This document shows positions 52,857 through 61,716 of a stretch of 64,000 bases of DNA, piece by piece. The notes beneath the pieces were generated by a model that had not been told where the DNA came from, made no database searches, and was given only the letters and a program-made list of their open reading frames with translations. Numbering within the stretch: the first letter of the stretch is position 1; the number at the start of each line of letters is the position of its first letter. The DNA is from Mycobacterium asiaticum (GTDB lineage Bacteria > Actinomycetota > Actinomycetes > Mycobacteriales > Mycobacteriaceae). The position numbers were made by a program, and so were the translations under genes. The DNA lies in contig NZ_LZKQ01000210.1 of NCBI RefSeq assembly GCF_001668675.1, positions 62,001-126,000 on the forward strand, written 5' to 3'.

Positions 52857-53521
52857 TGCTCCGCCCGCTGTTCGTCGTACCGTTGGCCGTGGCCTTCCTC
52901 GCGTTGCCCGCGCCCCGGGCCGTCGCCGCGCCGGGCTGCGCGCCCGGCGGCAACCCGGCACCGACCGGGGCCGCCGAACGGCAGGTCGGCGATCTCGACG
53001 GCGACGGGTTGCCGGACACGCTGTGGGTCGCCACCGGCCGGCTCGTCGGCGTCAGCACCGCCAGCGGGGCCAACACGCAGGTGCAGATCGCCACGGCCAG
53101 CCCAATGCCGTTGCAGGCGTTGGCTATTGACGCGCAAGACGACGGCAATCACCAGGTCGTGGTCAGTACCGGGCGCAACGCCCACCTGTATGTGTTCGCC
53201 GACTGTCGACTGCAGGCCGCGCTCGACAGCCACTACCGCAGACCGTTCCTTTTCGATCTGGAAAACCTGGCCGGCAACGGCACCGGGGTTGGCTGCAGCG
53301 ATCTCGTTGACGGTCGCCACCTGGTCGGATTGCAGGCCCTTCAGGACGCCGACCAATGGACGGTGCGGCGCACCGAGATCGACCTGAACGCCACCCTGGC
53401 CTCCACCGGGCGGTCGGACACGCTGACCGCCGCATCTGCACAGGATCCCGTGGTGACGAGCGCTCAGACCATCAGCTGCGGCGACCTCACCATCAACCAG
53501 GACGGAGTTCAAGAGCCTTGA
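52856..53521 (+). CDS. secreted protein with FG-GAP-like start
   Basis: This 221-residue protein has a signal peptide (LFVVPLAVAFLALPAPRAVA) cleaved after AVAA near residue 23. The mature part contains DLDGDGLPDTLWVATG (near 43-58), a calcium-binding-like DxDGDGxxD loop as in VCBS/FG-GAP repeats, followed by other beta segments (QVVVSTGRNAHLYVFADC). Three or four Cys may form disulfides. Function unknown. Its stop overlaps the TTG start of menB, so it may be coupled to it. Confidence 0.75.
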   Translation: MLRPLFVVPLAVAFLALPAPRAVAAPGCAPGGNPAPTGAAERQVGDLDGDGLPDTLWVATGRLVGVSTASGANTQVQIATASPMPLQALAIDAQDDGNHQVVVSTGRNAHLYVFADCRLQAALDSHYRRPFLFDLENLAGNGTGVGCSDLVDGRHLVGLQALQDADQWTVRRTEIDLNATLASTGRSDTLTAASAQDPVVTSAQTISCGDLTINQDGVQEP

Positions 53522-54420
53522 GCGACAACCCATTCGATGCGACACAGTGGCGACTCGTCGACGGGTTCGGCGACCTGACCGACATCACCTACCACCGCCA
53601 TGTGCAGGACGCGACGGTACGGGTGGCGTTCGACCGCCCGGAGGTGCGCAACGCGTTCCGCCCGCACACCGTCGACGAGCTGTACCGGGTGCTCGACCAC
53701 GCCCGGATGTCCCCCGACGTGGGCGTGGTGCTGCTGACCGGCAACGGGCCTTCGCCGAAGGACGGCGGCTGGGCGTTCTGCTCGGGGGGCGATCAGCGCA
53801 TCCGGGGACGCAGCGGCTACCAGTACGCCAGCGGCGAGACCGCCGACACCGTGGACGCGGCGCGGGCCGGCCGGTTGCACATCCTCGAGGTGCAGCGGCT
53901 GATCCGGTTCATGCCCAAGGTGGTGATCTGTCTGGTCAACGGGTGGGCCGCCGGCGGCGGGCACAGCCTGCACGTGGTCTGCGACCTGACGCTGGCCAGC
54001 CGCGAGCATGCCCGGTTCAAGCAGACCGACGCCGACGTGGGCAGTTTCGACGGCGGCTACGGCAGTGCCTATCTGGCGCGACAGGTCGGCCAGAAGTTCG
54101 CCCGCGAGATCTTCTTCCTGGGCCGGCCCTACACCGCCGAGCAGATGCATCACATGGGCGCGGTCAACGAGGTGGTCGACCACGCCGAGCTGGAGACCGT
54201 GGGCGTGCAATGGGCGGCCGAGATCAACGCCAAATCGCCTCAGGCGCAGCGCATGCTGAAGTTCGCGTTCAATCTGCTCGACGACGGCCTGGTCGGCCAG
54301 CAATTGTTCGCCGGGGAAGCGACCCGGCTGGCCTACATGACCGACGAGGCCGTCGAGGGCCGCGATGCGTTCCTGCAGAAGCGGCCCCCGGACTGGAGCC
54401 CGTTCCCCCGCTATTTCTGA
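53518..54420 (+). CDS. menB: 1,4-dihydroxy-2-naphthoyl-CoA synthase MenB
   Basis: This 300-residue crotonase-superfamily enzyme has the active-site segments CSGGDQRIRGRSGYQYA (near 86-102), NGWAAGGGHSLHVVCDLTLA in part, and the DADVGSFDGGYGSAYLAR loop with the conserved Asp/Tyr, ending in PPDWSPFPRYF. It closes the second ring of the naphthoquinone. Counterpart Rv0548c, which has a longer N-terminus; the first start here with a fair site is TTG 53518 (TTGA overlap with the upstream gene). An ATG further upstream does not exist in frame near the family start. Confidence 0.93.
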   Translation: MSDNPFDATQWRLVDGFGDLTDITYHRHVQDATVRVAFDRPEVRNAFRPHTVDELYRVLDHARMSPDVGVVLLTGNGPSPKDGGWAFCSGGDQRIRGRSGYQYASGETADTVDAARAGRLHILEVQRLIRFMPKVVICLVNGWAAGGGHSLHVVCDLTLASREHARFKQTDADVGSFDGGYGSAYLARQVGQKFAREIFFLGRPYTAEQMHHMGAVNEVVDHAELETVGVQWAAEINAKSPQAQRMLKFAFNLLDDGLVGQQLFAGEATRLAYMTDEAVEGRDAFLQKRPPDWSPFPRYF

Positions 54421-54456
54421 GCCGCCGCCCGCCGCGCGTCACGCCGGCCGACTCAC

Positions 54457-54512
54457 CGAGCGTCACGCCAGCGTGGCGGTCGGTGCCCAACGCCACGCTG
54501 GCGTGACGCTCG
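54457..54512. terminator. 22-bp-stem perfect hairpin between menB and the SDR
   Basis: Arms 54457-54478 and 54491-54512 are perfect inverse copies (CGAGCGTCACGCCAGC then GTGGCG) around a 12-base loop. Probably a menB terminator and also a repeat of the dispersed kind; its sequence differs from the menJ/fadD8 pair. Confidence 0.7.
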
Positions 54513-54542
54513 ACACCATAGGCCCCCTCCTAGACTCTTAGC

Positions 54543-55418
54543 GTGAGTAAGAGTCCACTGCGGCGATTGACCGAACAGCTGGTCCTGGCCAGCATGCGCC
54601 CACCCGTCTCGCCCCAGGTGCTGGTGAATCGCCCCGCGATCAAGCCCGTCGAGCTCGACGGCAAGCGCATCCTGCTGACCGGTGCCTCGTCGGGCATTGG
54701 GGAGGCGGCGGCCGAGCAGTTCGCCGAGCGCGGCGCCACCGTCGTCGTCGTCGCCCGGCGTCGGGACCTGCTCGACGACCTCGCCGACCGGATCACCGCT
54801 GCGGGCGGCACGGCGATATCCATCCCGTGCGACGTCTCCAACATGGACGCGGTCGATGCGCTGGTCGCCGACGTCGAGAAGCGCATCGGCGGAGTCGACA
54901 TCCTGATCAACAACGCCGGCCGGTCCATCCGCCGTCCGCTGGAACAGTCGCTGGAGCGCTGGCACGACGTCGAGCGCACGATGGTGCTCAACTATTACGC
55001 GCCGCTGCGGCTCATCCGCGGACTGGCGCCCGGGATGATCGAACGCGGCGACGGCCACATCATCAACGTCTCGACCTGGGGTGTGCTCAACGAGGCCGCG
55101 CCCCTGTTCTCGGTCTACAACGCTTCCAAAGCGGCGCTGACGTCGGTCACCCGGATAGCCGAAACCGAGTGGGGCCCCAAGGGTGTGCATTCGACGGCGC
55201 TGTACTACCCGCTGGTGGCGACGCCGATGATCGCGCCGACCAAGGCGTACGAGGGCATGCCCGCGCTGACCTCCGAAGAAGCCGCGGAATGGATGATCAC
55301 CGCGGCCCGCACCAGACCGGTGCAGATCGCCCCCCGGATGGCGATCGCGGCCAAGGCGCTGAACACCGTCGGCCCCCGGTGGGTCAACACGCTCATGCAG
55401 CGGCGCGCGACCACCTAG
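54543..55418 (+). CDS. SDR-family oxidoreductase (Rv0547c-like)
   Basis: This 291-residue SDR has an N-terminal extension of about 40 residues, then the cofactor motif TGASSGIGEAA (near 47-57), NNAGRS, catalytic Ser in VSTWG, and YNASK at the active site. The C-terminal part ends in NTLMQRRATT. It should be an active NADP-dependent reductase. The counterpart Rv0547c lies at the same position. GTG at 54543 is used. Substrate unknown. Confidence 0.9.
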   Translation: MSKSPLRRLTEQLVLASMRPPVSPQVLVNRPAIKPVELDGKRILLTGASSGIGEAAAEQFAERGATVVVVARRRDLLDDLADRITAAGGTAISIPCDVSNMDAVDALVADVEKRIGGVDILINNAGRSIRRPLEQSLERWHDVERTMVLNYYAPLRLIRGLAPGMIERGDGHIINVSTWGVLNEAAPLFSVYNASKAALTSVTRIAETEWGPKGVHSTALYYPLVATPMIAPTKAYEGMPALTSEEAAEWMITAARTRPVQIAPRMAIAAKALNTVGPRWVNTLMQRRATT

Positions 55419-55436
55419 GCGTGCTAGACACGAGTG

Positions 55437-55823
55437 ATGGAGATTCTGGCGAGCAGGATGCTCCTGCGGCCGGCCGACTATCAGCGCTCGTTGCAGTTCT
55501 ACCGCGACGAGATCGGGCTGGCGATTGCCCGTGAATACGGGGCGGGCACCGTGTTTTTCGCCGGTCAGTCTTTGCTGGAGCTGGCCGGCTACGGCGAGCC
55601 GGACCACTCTCGGGGACCCTTCCCGGGGGCACTGTGGCTGCAGGTCCGCGACCTGGAGGCGACCCAGGCCGAACTCCGCGGCCGGGGCGTGCCGATCGCC
55701 CGCGAGGCGCGCCGCGAACCATGGGGTCTGCACGAGATGCACGTGACCGATCCCGATGGTGTCACCCTGATATTCATCCAGGTCCCCAAGGGCCATCCGC
55801 TACGCGAAGACACCCGCCAATGA
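55437..55823 (+). CDS. glyoxalase/VOC-family protein (Rv0546c-like)
   Basis: This 128-residue VOC-fold protein has the first beta-alpha-beta unit (ILASRMLLRPADYQRSLQFYRDEIGL, in part), an ELAGYGEP strand near 43-50 and the GLHEMHVTDPDGVTLIFIQV end (near 99-118), where His and Glu are possible metal ligands. Counterpart Rv0546c. ATG 55437 is used; GTG 55434 is one codon earlier. The gene follows the SDR by 18 bp. Confidence 0.85.
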   Translation: MEILASRMLLRPADYQRSLQFYRDEIGLAIAREYGAGTVFFAGQSLLELAGYGEPDHSRGPFPGALWLQVRDLEATQAELRGRGVPIAREARREPWGLHEMHVTDPDGVTLIFIQVPKGHPLREDTRQ

Positions 55824-55942
55824 ACGCGCACGAACCCAAGGTGAATTGACGGGTAACATCTGGCGACGACTCGCGATATTCCGGCATTTCACCTAATCAA
55901 TCGTTCGACAAGCAATACTCCCGACCACCAGAATCAGGCCCT

Positions 55943-57175
55943 GTGAACATCCAGTTGTTCCTCTTGATCATTGTCGTGATCACCGCACTGGCTTTCGACT
56001 TCACCAACGGGTTTCACGACACCGGCAACGCCATGGCGACCTCCATCGCCAGCGGGGCCCTCGCACCCAAGGCGGCCGTCGCGCTCTCGGCGGTGCTGAA
56101 CCTGATCGGCGCGTTCCTGTCCACTGCGGTGGCGGCCACGATCGCCAAGGGCCTGATTGACGCGAATCTGGTCACCCTGGAACTGGTGTTCGCCGGCCTC
56201 GTCGGTGGCATCGTCTGGAATTTGCTGACCTGGCTGCTCGGTATCCCCTCGAGTTCCTCGCACGCGCTGATCGGCGGCATCGTCGGCGCGACGATCGCGG
56301 CTGTCGGCGGGCACGGCGTCATCTGGCAGGGCGTGGTCTCCAAAGTGATCATTCCGGCCGTCATCGCCGCGGCGCTGGCGATCGTGGTCGGCGCGGCCGC
56401 CACCTGGCTGGTGTACCGGATCACCCGCGGCGTCGGGGACCAGCGCACCGAGGCCGGTTTCCGGCGCGGCCAGATCGGCTCGGCGTCACTGGTGTCGCTG
56501 GCCCATGGCACCAACGACGCGCAGAAGACGATGGGCGTGATCTTCCTGGCGCTGATGTCCTACGGATCGGTGAGCAAGACCGCCAGCATGCCGCCGCTGT
56601 GGGTGATCGTGTGCTGCGCGGTGGCGATGGCCGGCGGGACCTACCTGGGCGGCTGGCGGATCATCCGCACGCTGGGCAAGGGTCTGGTCGAGATCAAGTC
56701 GCCGCAGGGTATGGCGGCCGAATCGTCTTCGGCCGCAGTCATTCTGTTGTCGGCCCACTTCGGTTACGCGCTGTCCACCACGCAGGTGTGCACCGGGTCG
56801 GTGCTGGGCAGTGGGGTGGGCAAGCCGGGCGCCGAGGTGCGCTGGGGGGTGGCCGGCCGGATGGCGACCGCATGGCTGGTGACGCTGCCCCTGTCGGGGC
56901 TGGTGGGTGCGCTCACGTACTGGATCGTGCACCTGATCGGCGGCTACCCCGGCGCGATCGTCGGCTTCTCGCTGCTGATCGCGGTCGCGGCGACCATCTA
57001 CCTGCGGTCGCGCCGGGTGAAGGTGGACCACAAGAACGTCAACGCCGAGTGGGAAGGCAACCTGACGGCGGGGCTGGACGGCCCCGACCTACCGCCACCG
57101 CCCGTCACGGGCCCTAAGCGGGGTGCTTCGGCACCCGAATCCGACGGCCAGATCCCGGCGCGGAGCGCCTCGTGA
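55943..57175 (+). CDS. pitA: PiT-family low-affinity phosphate transporter
   Basis: This 410-residue membrane transporter has 9-10 TM helices and the two PiT signatures: the N-terminal FDFTNGFHDTGNAMAT (near 15-30) and the central HGTNDAQKTMG (near 187-197), each with the Asn-Asp/Asp-Thr residues that bind phosphate and cation. It takes up phosphate as a metal-phosphate complex with protons. Counterpart Rv0545c. GTG at 55943 is used; the stop overlaps the next small gene by GTGA. Confidence 0.93.
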   Translation: MNIQLFLLIIVVITALAFDFTNGFHDTGNAMATSIASGALAPKAAVALSAVLNLIGAFLSTAVAATIAKGLIDANLVTLELVFAGLVGGIVWNLLTWLLGIPSSSSHALIGGIVGATIAAVGGHGVIWQGVVSKVIIPAVIAAALAIVVGAAATWLVYRITRGVGDQRTEAGFRRGQIGSASLVSLAHGTNDAQKTMGVIFLALMSYGSVSKTASMPPLWVIVCCAVAMAGGTYLGGWRIIRTLGKGLVEIKSPQGMAAESSSAAVILLSAHFGYALSTTQVCTGSVLGSGVGKPGAEVRWGVAGRMATAWLVTLPLSGLVGALTYWIVHLIGGYPGAIVGFSLLIAVAATIYLRSRRVKVDHKNVNAEWEGNLTAGLDGPDLPPPPVTGPKRGASAPESDGQIPARSAS

Positions 57176-57447
57176 ACGCCTGGTTCAACGTCGAAGCGAC
57201 CGGCAAGATCCTGCTGTTCAGCCTGCTGGCCGGGGCGGCGCTGCCGGGGCTGTTCGCCCTCGGGGTGCGGTTGCAGGCCGCCGGGGCGAACGACGCGGGC
57301 GGCAGGGCGCGCCCGTTGCTGTCGGCCGTCGGATGGCTGATCTACGCGCTGGTGGCGGTGGTGGTGATCCTGGGCGTGCTCTACATCGCCCGAGACTTCA
57401 TCGCCCATCACACGCACTATCCCTTCCTAGGCGCCAAGCCAGCGTGA
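57172..57447 (+). CDS. small two-TM membrane protein (Rv0544c-like)
   Basis: This 91-residue protein has TM helices at about 9-31 (KILLFSLLAGAALPGLFALGV) and 54-77 (VGWLIYALVAVVVILGVLYIA). GTG at 57172 overlaps pitA (GTGA), so it is made with the phosphate transporter and may be an accessory of it. Counterpart Rv0544c. No catalytic motif is visible. Confidence 0.82.
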   Translation: MNAWFNVEATGKILLFSLLAGAALPGLFALGVRLQAAGANDAGGRARPLLSAVGWLIYALVAVVVILGVLYIARDFIAHHTHYPFLGAKPA

Positions 57448-57512
57448 AGCCGCGTCATCTGTATGCGCATAACATGGGATCTTGTTGAATCTTCGGGTGA
57501 ATTGATCGCAGA

Positions 57513-57821
57513 ATGAACCGATTCCTCAGTTCGATCGTCGCGTGGCTGCGAGCCGGGTATCCCGAAGGCATTCCGCCGACGGATTCCTTTGCCGTGCTTG
57601 CCTTGTTGGCGCGCCGGTTGACCAACGACGAGATCCGGACGGTCGCCGACGAACTGACCCGCCGCGGCGACCTGCAGATCGACAACATCGACATCGGCGT
57701 CGCGATCACTCAGCACACCGATGAGCTGCCGTCGCCCGACGACATCGAGCGAGTCCGGGTCCGACTGGCCGCCCAGGGCTGGCCGCTCGACGACGCACGC
57801 GAAAACGGGGACCGCGCATAG
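57513..57821 (+). CDS. DUF3349-family protein (Rv0543c-like)
   Basis: This 102-residue small helical protein has the DUF3349 pattern: LRAGYPEGIPPTDSFAVLALL (near 14-34, in part), LTNDEIRTVADEL and the C-terminal PSPDDIERVRVRLAAQGWPL. Counterpart Rv0543c has been studied structurally and is an all-helical protein of unknown function. ATG at 57513 is used. The menE gene follows by 44 bp. Confidence 0.88.
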   Translation: MNRFLSSIVAWLRAGYPEGIPPTDSFAVLALLARRLTNDEIRTVADELTRRGDLQIDNIDIGVAITQHTDELPSPDDIERVRVRLAAQGWPLDDARENGDRA

Positions 57822-57865
57822 CCGTCCTGCGGGCAGTACCCGTCCCCCCGGGTTCGGCGACCCGT

Positions 57866-58960
57866 GTGTTGTTGCCCGCTTTGCAGCGGGTGCTCGGCGG
57901 CCAAGACTCGGCGATGGTCGCGGTGCCCGGCGACGCGGCCGTACCCGGGTTGCGCATCGGCGACGAGATCGACGATGACGTGGCCCTGGTGGTGACGACG
58001 TCCGGGACCACCGGTGCGCCCAAGGGCGCGTTGTTGACCGCGGCCGCTCTGACGGCCAGCGCTGCGGCCACCTACGAACGGCTCGGCGGGCCCGGACGCT
58101 GGCTGCTGGCCGTCCCGCCGTATCACATCGCCGGATTGCAGGTCTTGGTCCGCAGCGTACTGGCCGGCACCACGCCGATAGAGCTGGACGTGTCCGCCGG
58201 ATTCGATATCGACGAATTGCCCTCCGCCATCACGGCTTTGGGAGCGGGGAGGCGCTACACGTCGCTGGTCGCCGCGCAGTTGGCCAAGGCGCTCACCCAC
58301 CCCGGCGCCACCGCCGCGCTGGCCGAGTTGGACGCCATCCTGCTCGGCGGCGGCCCCGCACCGAGGCCCGTGCTCGACGCCGCCGCGGCAGCCGGCATCA
58401 ATGTGGTGCGCACCTACGGAATGAGCGAGACCGCAGGCGGGTGCGTTTACGACGGCGTTCCGCTGAGCGGGGTGGGACTGCGCATCCGCCCCGACGGCCG
58501 CATCATGCTGGGCGGCGACACGCTGGCCAAGGGCTACCGCAACCCGGTGATCCCTGACCCGTTCGCCGAACCCGGTTGGTTCCTGACCGACGATCTCGGC
58601 GCCGTGGCCGAGTCCGGCGAACTCACCGTGCTGGGCCGCGTGGACGACGCGATCAGCACCGGTGGGTTGACCGTGCTGCCCGGTCCCGTGGAAGCCGCCC
58701 TCGCCGACCATCCGGCAATCCGCGACTGCGCCGTGTTCGGGGTGCCAGACGAACGCCTGGGCCAGCGGGTGGTGGCCGCCGTGGTCGTCGGCGCGGACGC
58801 CGCGGCACCGACGCTGCAAGAGCTGCGCACCCACCTCGTGCGCACACTCGACAGCACGGCCGCACCCCGCGAGTTGCACATCGTCGAGGAATTGCCGCGC
58901 CGCGGCATCGGCAAGGTGGACCGGGACGCGTTGGTACGGCGATTCGGGTCAATAGGCTGA
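57866..58960 (+). CDS. menE: o-succinylbenzoate-CoA ligase MenE
   Basis: This 364-residue short member of the ANL superfamily has the P-loop VTTSGTTGAPKGALL (near 43-57), the YHIAGLQ motif, TYGMSETAGG (near 184-193), the TDDLG motif, and the C-terminal Lys in GIGKVDRDAL. It activates o-succinylbenzoate to its CoA ester before MenB. Counterpart Rv0542c is of the same short length. GTG 57866 is used; an in-frame coding-like stretch upstream (to 57821) lacks a normal start codon, so the true start may be an unusual one. Confidence 0.92.
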   Translation: MLLPALQRVLGGQDSAMVAVPGDAAVPGLRIGDEIDDDVALVVTTSGTTGAPKGALLTAAALTASAAATYERLGGPGRWLLAVPPYHIAGLQVLVRSVLAGTTPIELDVSAGFDIDELPSAITALGAGRRYTSLVAAQLAKALTHPGATAALAELDAILLGGGPAPRPVLDAAAAAGINVVRTYGMSETAGGCVYDGVPLSGVGLRIRPDGRIMLGGDTLAKGYRNPVIPDPFAEPGWFLTDDLGAVAESGELTVLGRVDDAISTGGLTVLPGPVEAALADHPAIRDCAVFGVPDERLGQRVVAAVVVGADAAAPTLQELRTHLVRTLDSTAAPRELHIVEELPRRGIGKVDRDALVRRFGSIG

Positions 58961-58966
58961 CCTGTC

Positions 58967-60319
58967 GTGAAGATCGCCCGCCGGGAAACAGCCGCGGTCG
59001 CGGTCGCGGTCGCCCTGGTGGTGGCGGCGTTCGCGCTGCCGCGGATGCACTGGGGCATCGACCCGCGCCGGGATACCGGGCTGGACCGGTTCGCCGAGCA
59101 CGCCGGGGCCACGCCGATCTTCGGCTACTGGGACATCCACGCCGGCTGGGGAACCGTGGCGGCCGCCCTACTCGCGGCCGCCGCCGTGTATTGGGGTCCC
59201 GTTGTGGCGCAACGACTTTCCTGGCGTGCGCTGACACTGGGCACCTGGGCTACGGCATGCGCGTGGGCGTTTTCCCTGGCGATGATCGACGGCTTCGGGC
59301 GCGGCTTCGCGCACCGCTTGACGGGCCGGGACGAATATCTGTGGGAGGTGCCCGGCGTCACCGACATTCCGGCGACCCTGCGCACGTTTTCCAGCCGGAT
59401 CCTGGATTTTCAGCCGCACTCCTGGACCACCCACGTGTCCGGCCATCCGCCGGGGGCGCTGCTGACGTTCGTGTGGCTGGACCGGATCGGTCTGCACGGG
59501 GGCGCCTGGGCAGGCTTGCTGTGCCTACTCGCGGGCTCCAGCGCGGCGGCCGCCGTCCTGGTCGCGGTGCGCGCCGTGGCCGACGAAGCCACCGCCCGGC
59601 GGGCGGCCCCGTTCGTGGCCGTGGCGCCGACGGCGATCTGGGTCGCGGTCTCGGCCGACGGCTACTTCGCCGGCGTGGCGGCCTGGGGCATCGCCCTGCT
59701 GGCGGTGGCGGTGCACGCCGCGACGCGGTTCCCGGCGCTGGTGGGGGCCGCGGCCGGAACAGTGCTGGGCTGGGGCATCTTCCTCAGCTACGGGCTGGTG
59801 CTGATGGGTTTGCCGGCGTTGGCGGTGCTGGCCTCGGCGGCGAACTGGCGGGCCGCGCTGCGGGTGCTGGGCCCCGCCGTGTTGGCCGCGGTGGCGGTGG
59901 CGGTGAGCTTCGCCGTGGCCGGCTTCTACTGGTTCGACGGCTACGAGTTGGTGCAGCAACGCTACTGGCAGGGGATCGCCAAGGACCGGCCCTTCCAATA
60001 CTGGGTCTGGGGCAACCTGGCCTGTGTGGTGTGCGCCATCGGCCTGGGCAGTGTCGCCGGCCTCAGTCGAGCATTCGACCCGGCCGCGATCCGCCGACGA
60101 TCAGGCCTGCACCTCCTCCTGCTGGCCGCGGTGGTCGCGATCTGCTGCGCGGATCTGAGCATGCTCAGTAAGGCCGAGACGGAACGGATCTGGTTGCCGT
60201 TCACCATCTGGTTGACTGCGGCGCCCGCGTTGCTGCCGGCGCGCTCACACCGGATCTGGCTGGCACTCAATGCCGTTGGCGCGCTGGTGCTGAACAGTGT
60301 GATATTTACGAACTGGTAG
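58967..60319 (+). CDS. polytopic membrane protein (Rv0541c-like)
   Basis: This 450-residue protein has about 11-12 TM helices and large Ala/Val-rich segments. The loop after TM1 reads MHWGIDPRRDTGLDRF and a second loop near 140-160 has HSWTTHVSGHPPGALL, with His residues often found in membrane glycosyltransferases of the GT-C type; that affinity is only suggested. Counterpart Rv0541c, of unknown function. GTG at 58967 follows menE by 6 bp. Two convergent genes begin 77 bp past its end. Confidence 0.82.
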   Translation: MKIARRETAAVAVAVALVVAAFALPRMHWGIDPRRDTGLDRFAEHAGATPIFGYWDIHAGWGTVAAALLAAAAVYWGPVVAQRLSWRALTLGTWATACAWAFSLAMIDGFGRGFAHRLTGRDEYLWEVPGVTDIPATLRTFSSRILDFQPHSWTTHVSGHPPGALLTFVWLDRIGLHGGAWAGLLCLLAGSSAAAAVLVAVRAVADEATARRAAPFVAVAPTAIWVAVSADGYFAGVAAWGIALLAVAVHAATRFPALVGAAAGTVLGWGIFLSYGLVLMGLPALAVLASAANWRAALRVLGPAVLAAVAVAVSFAVAGFYWFDGYELVQQRYWQGIAKDRPFQYWVWGNLACVVCAIGLGSVAGLSRAFDPAAIRRRSGLHLLLLAAVVAICCADLSMLSKAETERIWLPFTIWLTAAPALLPARSHRIWLALNAVGALVLNSVIFTNW

Positions 60320-60396
60320 CCACGGCCAACACCGAGCCGAACCACACGGCGAGATCCGGCCCGCAATTTCGCAGCCAGGTTCGGTTCGCGCAATGC

Positions 60397-61056
60397 TCAC
60401 AATCCGGCCGCGCGGGTGACGCGCGCGAATCGGCCGCCGGGGCTGCAGGCGTCACGCACGGCGGCGACATCGTCCACGAGGTCGACGTCGGCCAGTGGTT
60501 GCACCAGAGACACCTCTATGCCGTTGTCGCGCAACGCTTTCAGCGTGCGGTCGCCGGTGTCGGGTGTGGACATGGGGACACCGCGCAGACATGCGGCCGC
60601 GTCCGGGACGGTCAGCCCGAGTAGCCACCAGCCGCCGTCCAGCGCCAACCCCAGCACCGCCGCGTTGTCCAGCAGCCGCTGCGCGCACTCCGTCAGCAGC
60701 GCGGCGGTGACCTGCGGGGTGTCCATCCCGATCTGTAGCACCGGATAGCCGTCGGCCGCATCGGCGTGGGCGTTGGCGAGCCGGTCGGCGAAGTCCTCAC
60801 CCCGCTGCTCGATCACGGTGAACGACTCCAGCCGCCGCCGTAGCTCGGCGGCACCGGCTGCGTGGTCGAGGTTGCCGGTGAGCGCGATTGCCCGGGTGGC
60901 GAACGGCGCCGCCGCGACCGCGTCCAGGGTGTCCAGCAAAGCCGCTGCGGCGATCTCGGCGGCGGCCCGGTCACCGACCGCCGCCGCCAGCCGGGTCTTG
61001 GCCAGTCCCGGCTCCGGCGCCTTGGCCACCACCAGCGCCGTCACCGGCAGGCTCAC
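60397..61056 (-). CDS. CofC/MobA-like nucleotidyltransferase-fold protein (Rv0540-like)
   Basis: This 219-residue GT-A-like fold protein (DUF2064 type) has the N-terminal LVVAKAPEPGLAKTRLA (near 8-24), a nucleotide-binding-like loop, the central IGMDTPQVTAALL and the DGGWWLLGL region (near 135-160) and the STPDTGDRTLKAL segment. Such proteins may transfer nucleotidyl or glycosyl groups. Counterpart Rv0540. GTG 61056 overlaps the stop of the GT2 gene (GTGA), so the two are coupled and likely act in the same glycosylation pathway. Confidence 0.85.
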   Translation of the reverse strand: MSLPVTALVVAKAPEPGLAKTRLAAAVGDRAAAEIAAAALLDTLDAVAAAPFATRAIALTGNLDHAAGAAELRRRLESFTVIEQRGEDFADRLANAHADAADGYPVLQIGMDTPQVTAALLTECAQRLLDNAAVLGLALDGGWWLLGLTVPDAAACLRGVPMSTPDTGDRTLKALRDNGIEVSLVQPLADVDLVDDVAAVRDACSPGGRFARVTRAAGL

Positions 61057-61703
61057 GAAATCACCTTCCAGAAGTCGACGATCGCGATGATGCTTCCTTT
61101 GAGCGACCCGCTCACCTTCGATTTGCCGCCCGTCCGCGGGCCGTAGCTGACGTCGAGTTCCACCACCCGCCACCCGGCGGCCGCGGCTCGGACCAGCAAC
61201 TCCAACGGATAACCGGACCGCCGGTCGGTGACACCGAGTTCCAGCAACGCCTCGCGGCGGGCCACCCGCATCGGCGCAATGTCGTGCACCGGCAGGCCGT
61301 GCCGGGTACGCAGCCGCCAGCTCATCACCACGGTGCCCACCCGGGCCACCCACGGCCAGTGCAGCCCGGGCACCGGACGACGGCGGCCGGTGACCATGTC
61401 GGCGCCGCGCTGCAATTCGTCGACCAGACGTGGCAGGTCACCGGGATCCATCGAGCCGTCCGCGTCGATGACCGCCACGACCGGCGTCTGGACCGCGACG
61501 ACTCCCGCATGTACCGCCGCGCCGTAGCCGGGTCGCGGCTCGGCGATCACCCGGGCACCGTGCCGGGTGGCGACGGCGGCGGTGTCGTCGGTGCTGTTGT
61601 TGTCCACCACCAGCGCCTGATAGCCGGCCGGGATCGCGGCGAGCACCGCCGGCAGTGATTCCGCTTCGTTGAGGCAGGGCAACACCACCGTCACGCTGGA
61701 CAC
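61053..61703 (-). CDS. GT2-family glycosyltransferase (Rv0539-like)
   Basis: This 216-residue dolichyl-phosphate-mannose-synthase-like glycosyltransferase has VTVVLPCLNEAESLPAVL (near 4-21), VVDNNSTDDT, AEPRPGYGAAVHAG and the DXD-type motif DADGSMDP (near 84-91). It lacks TM helices at its end. It probably moves a sugar from a nucleotide to a polyprenol phosphate or similar acceptor. Counterpart Rv0539. GTG 61703 is used; the longer frame up to 62027 lies antisense to the low-complexity part of the next gene. Confidence 0.88.
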   Translation of the reverse strand: MSSVTVVLPCLNEAESLPAVLAAIPAGYQALVVDNNSTDDTAAVATRHGARVIAEPRPGYGAAVHAGVVAVQTPVVAVIDADGSMDPGDLPRLVDELQRGADMVTGRRRPVPGLHWPWVARVGTVVMSWRLRTRHGLPVHDIAPMRVARREALLELGVTDRRSGYPLELLVRAAAAGWRVVELDVSYGPRTGGKSKVSGSLKGSIIAIVDFWKVIS

Positions 61704-61716
61704 GGCGGTTCCGGGG

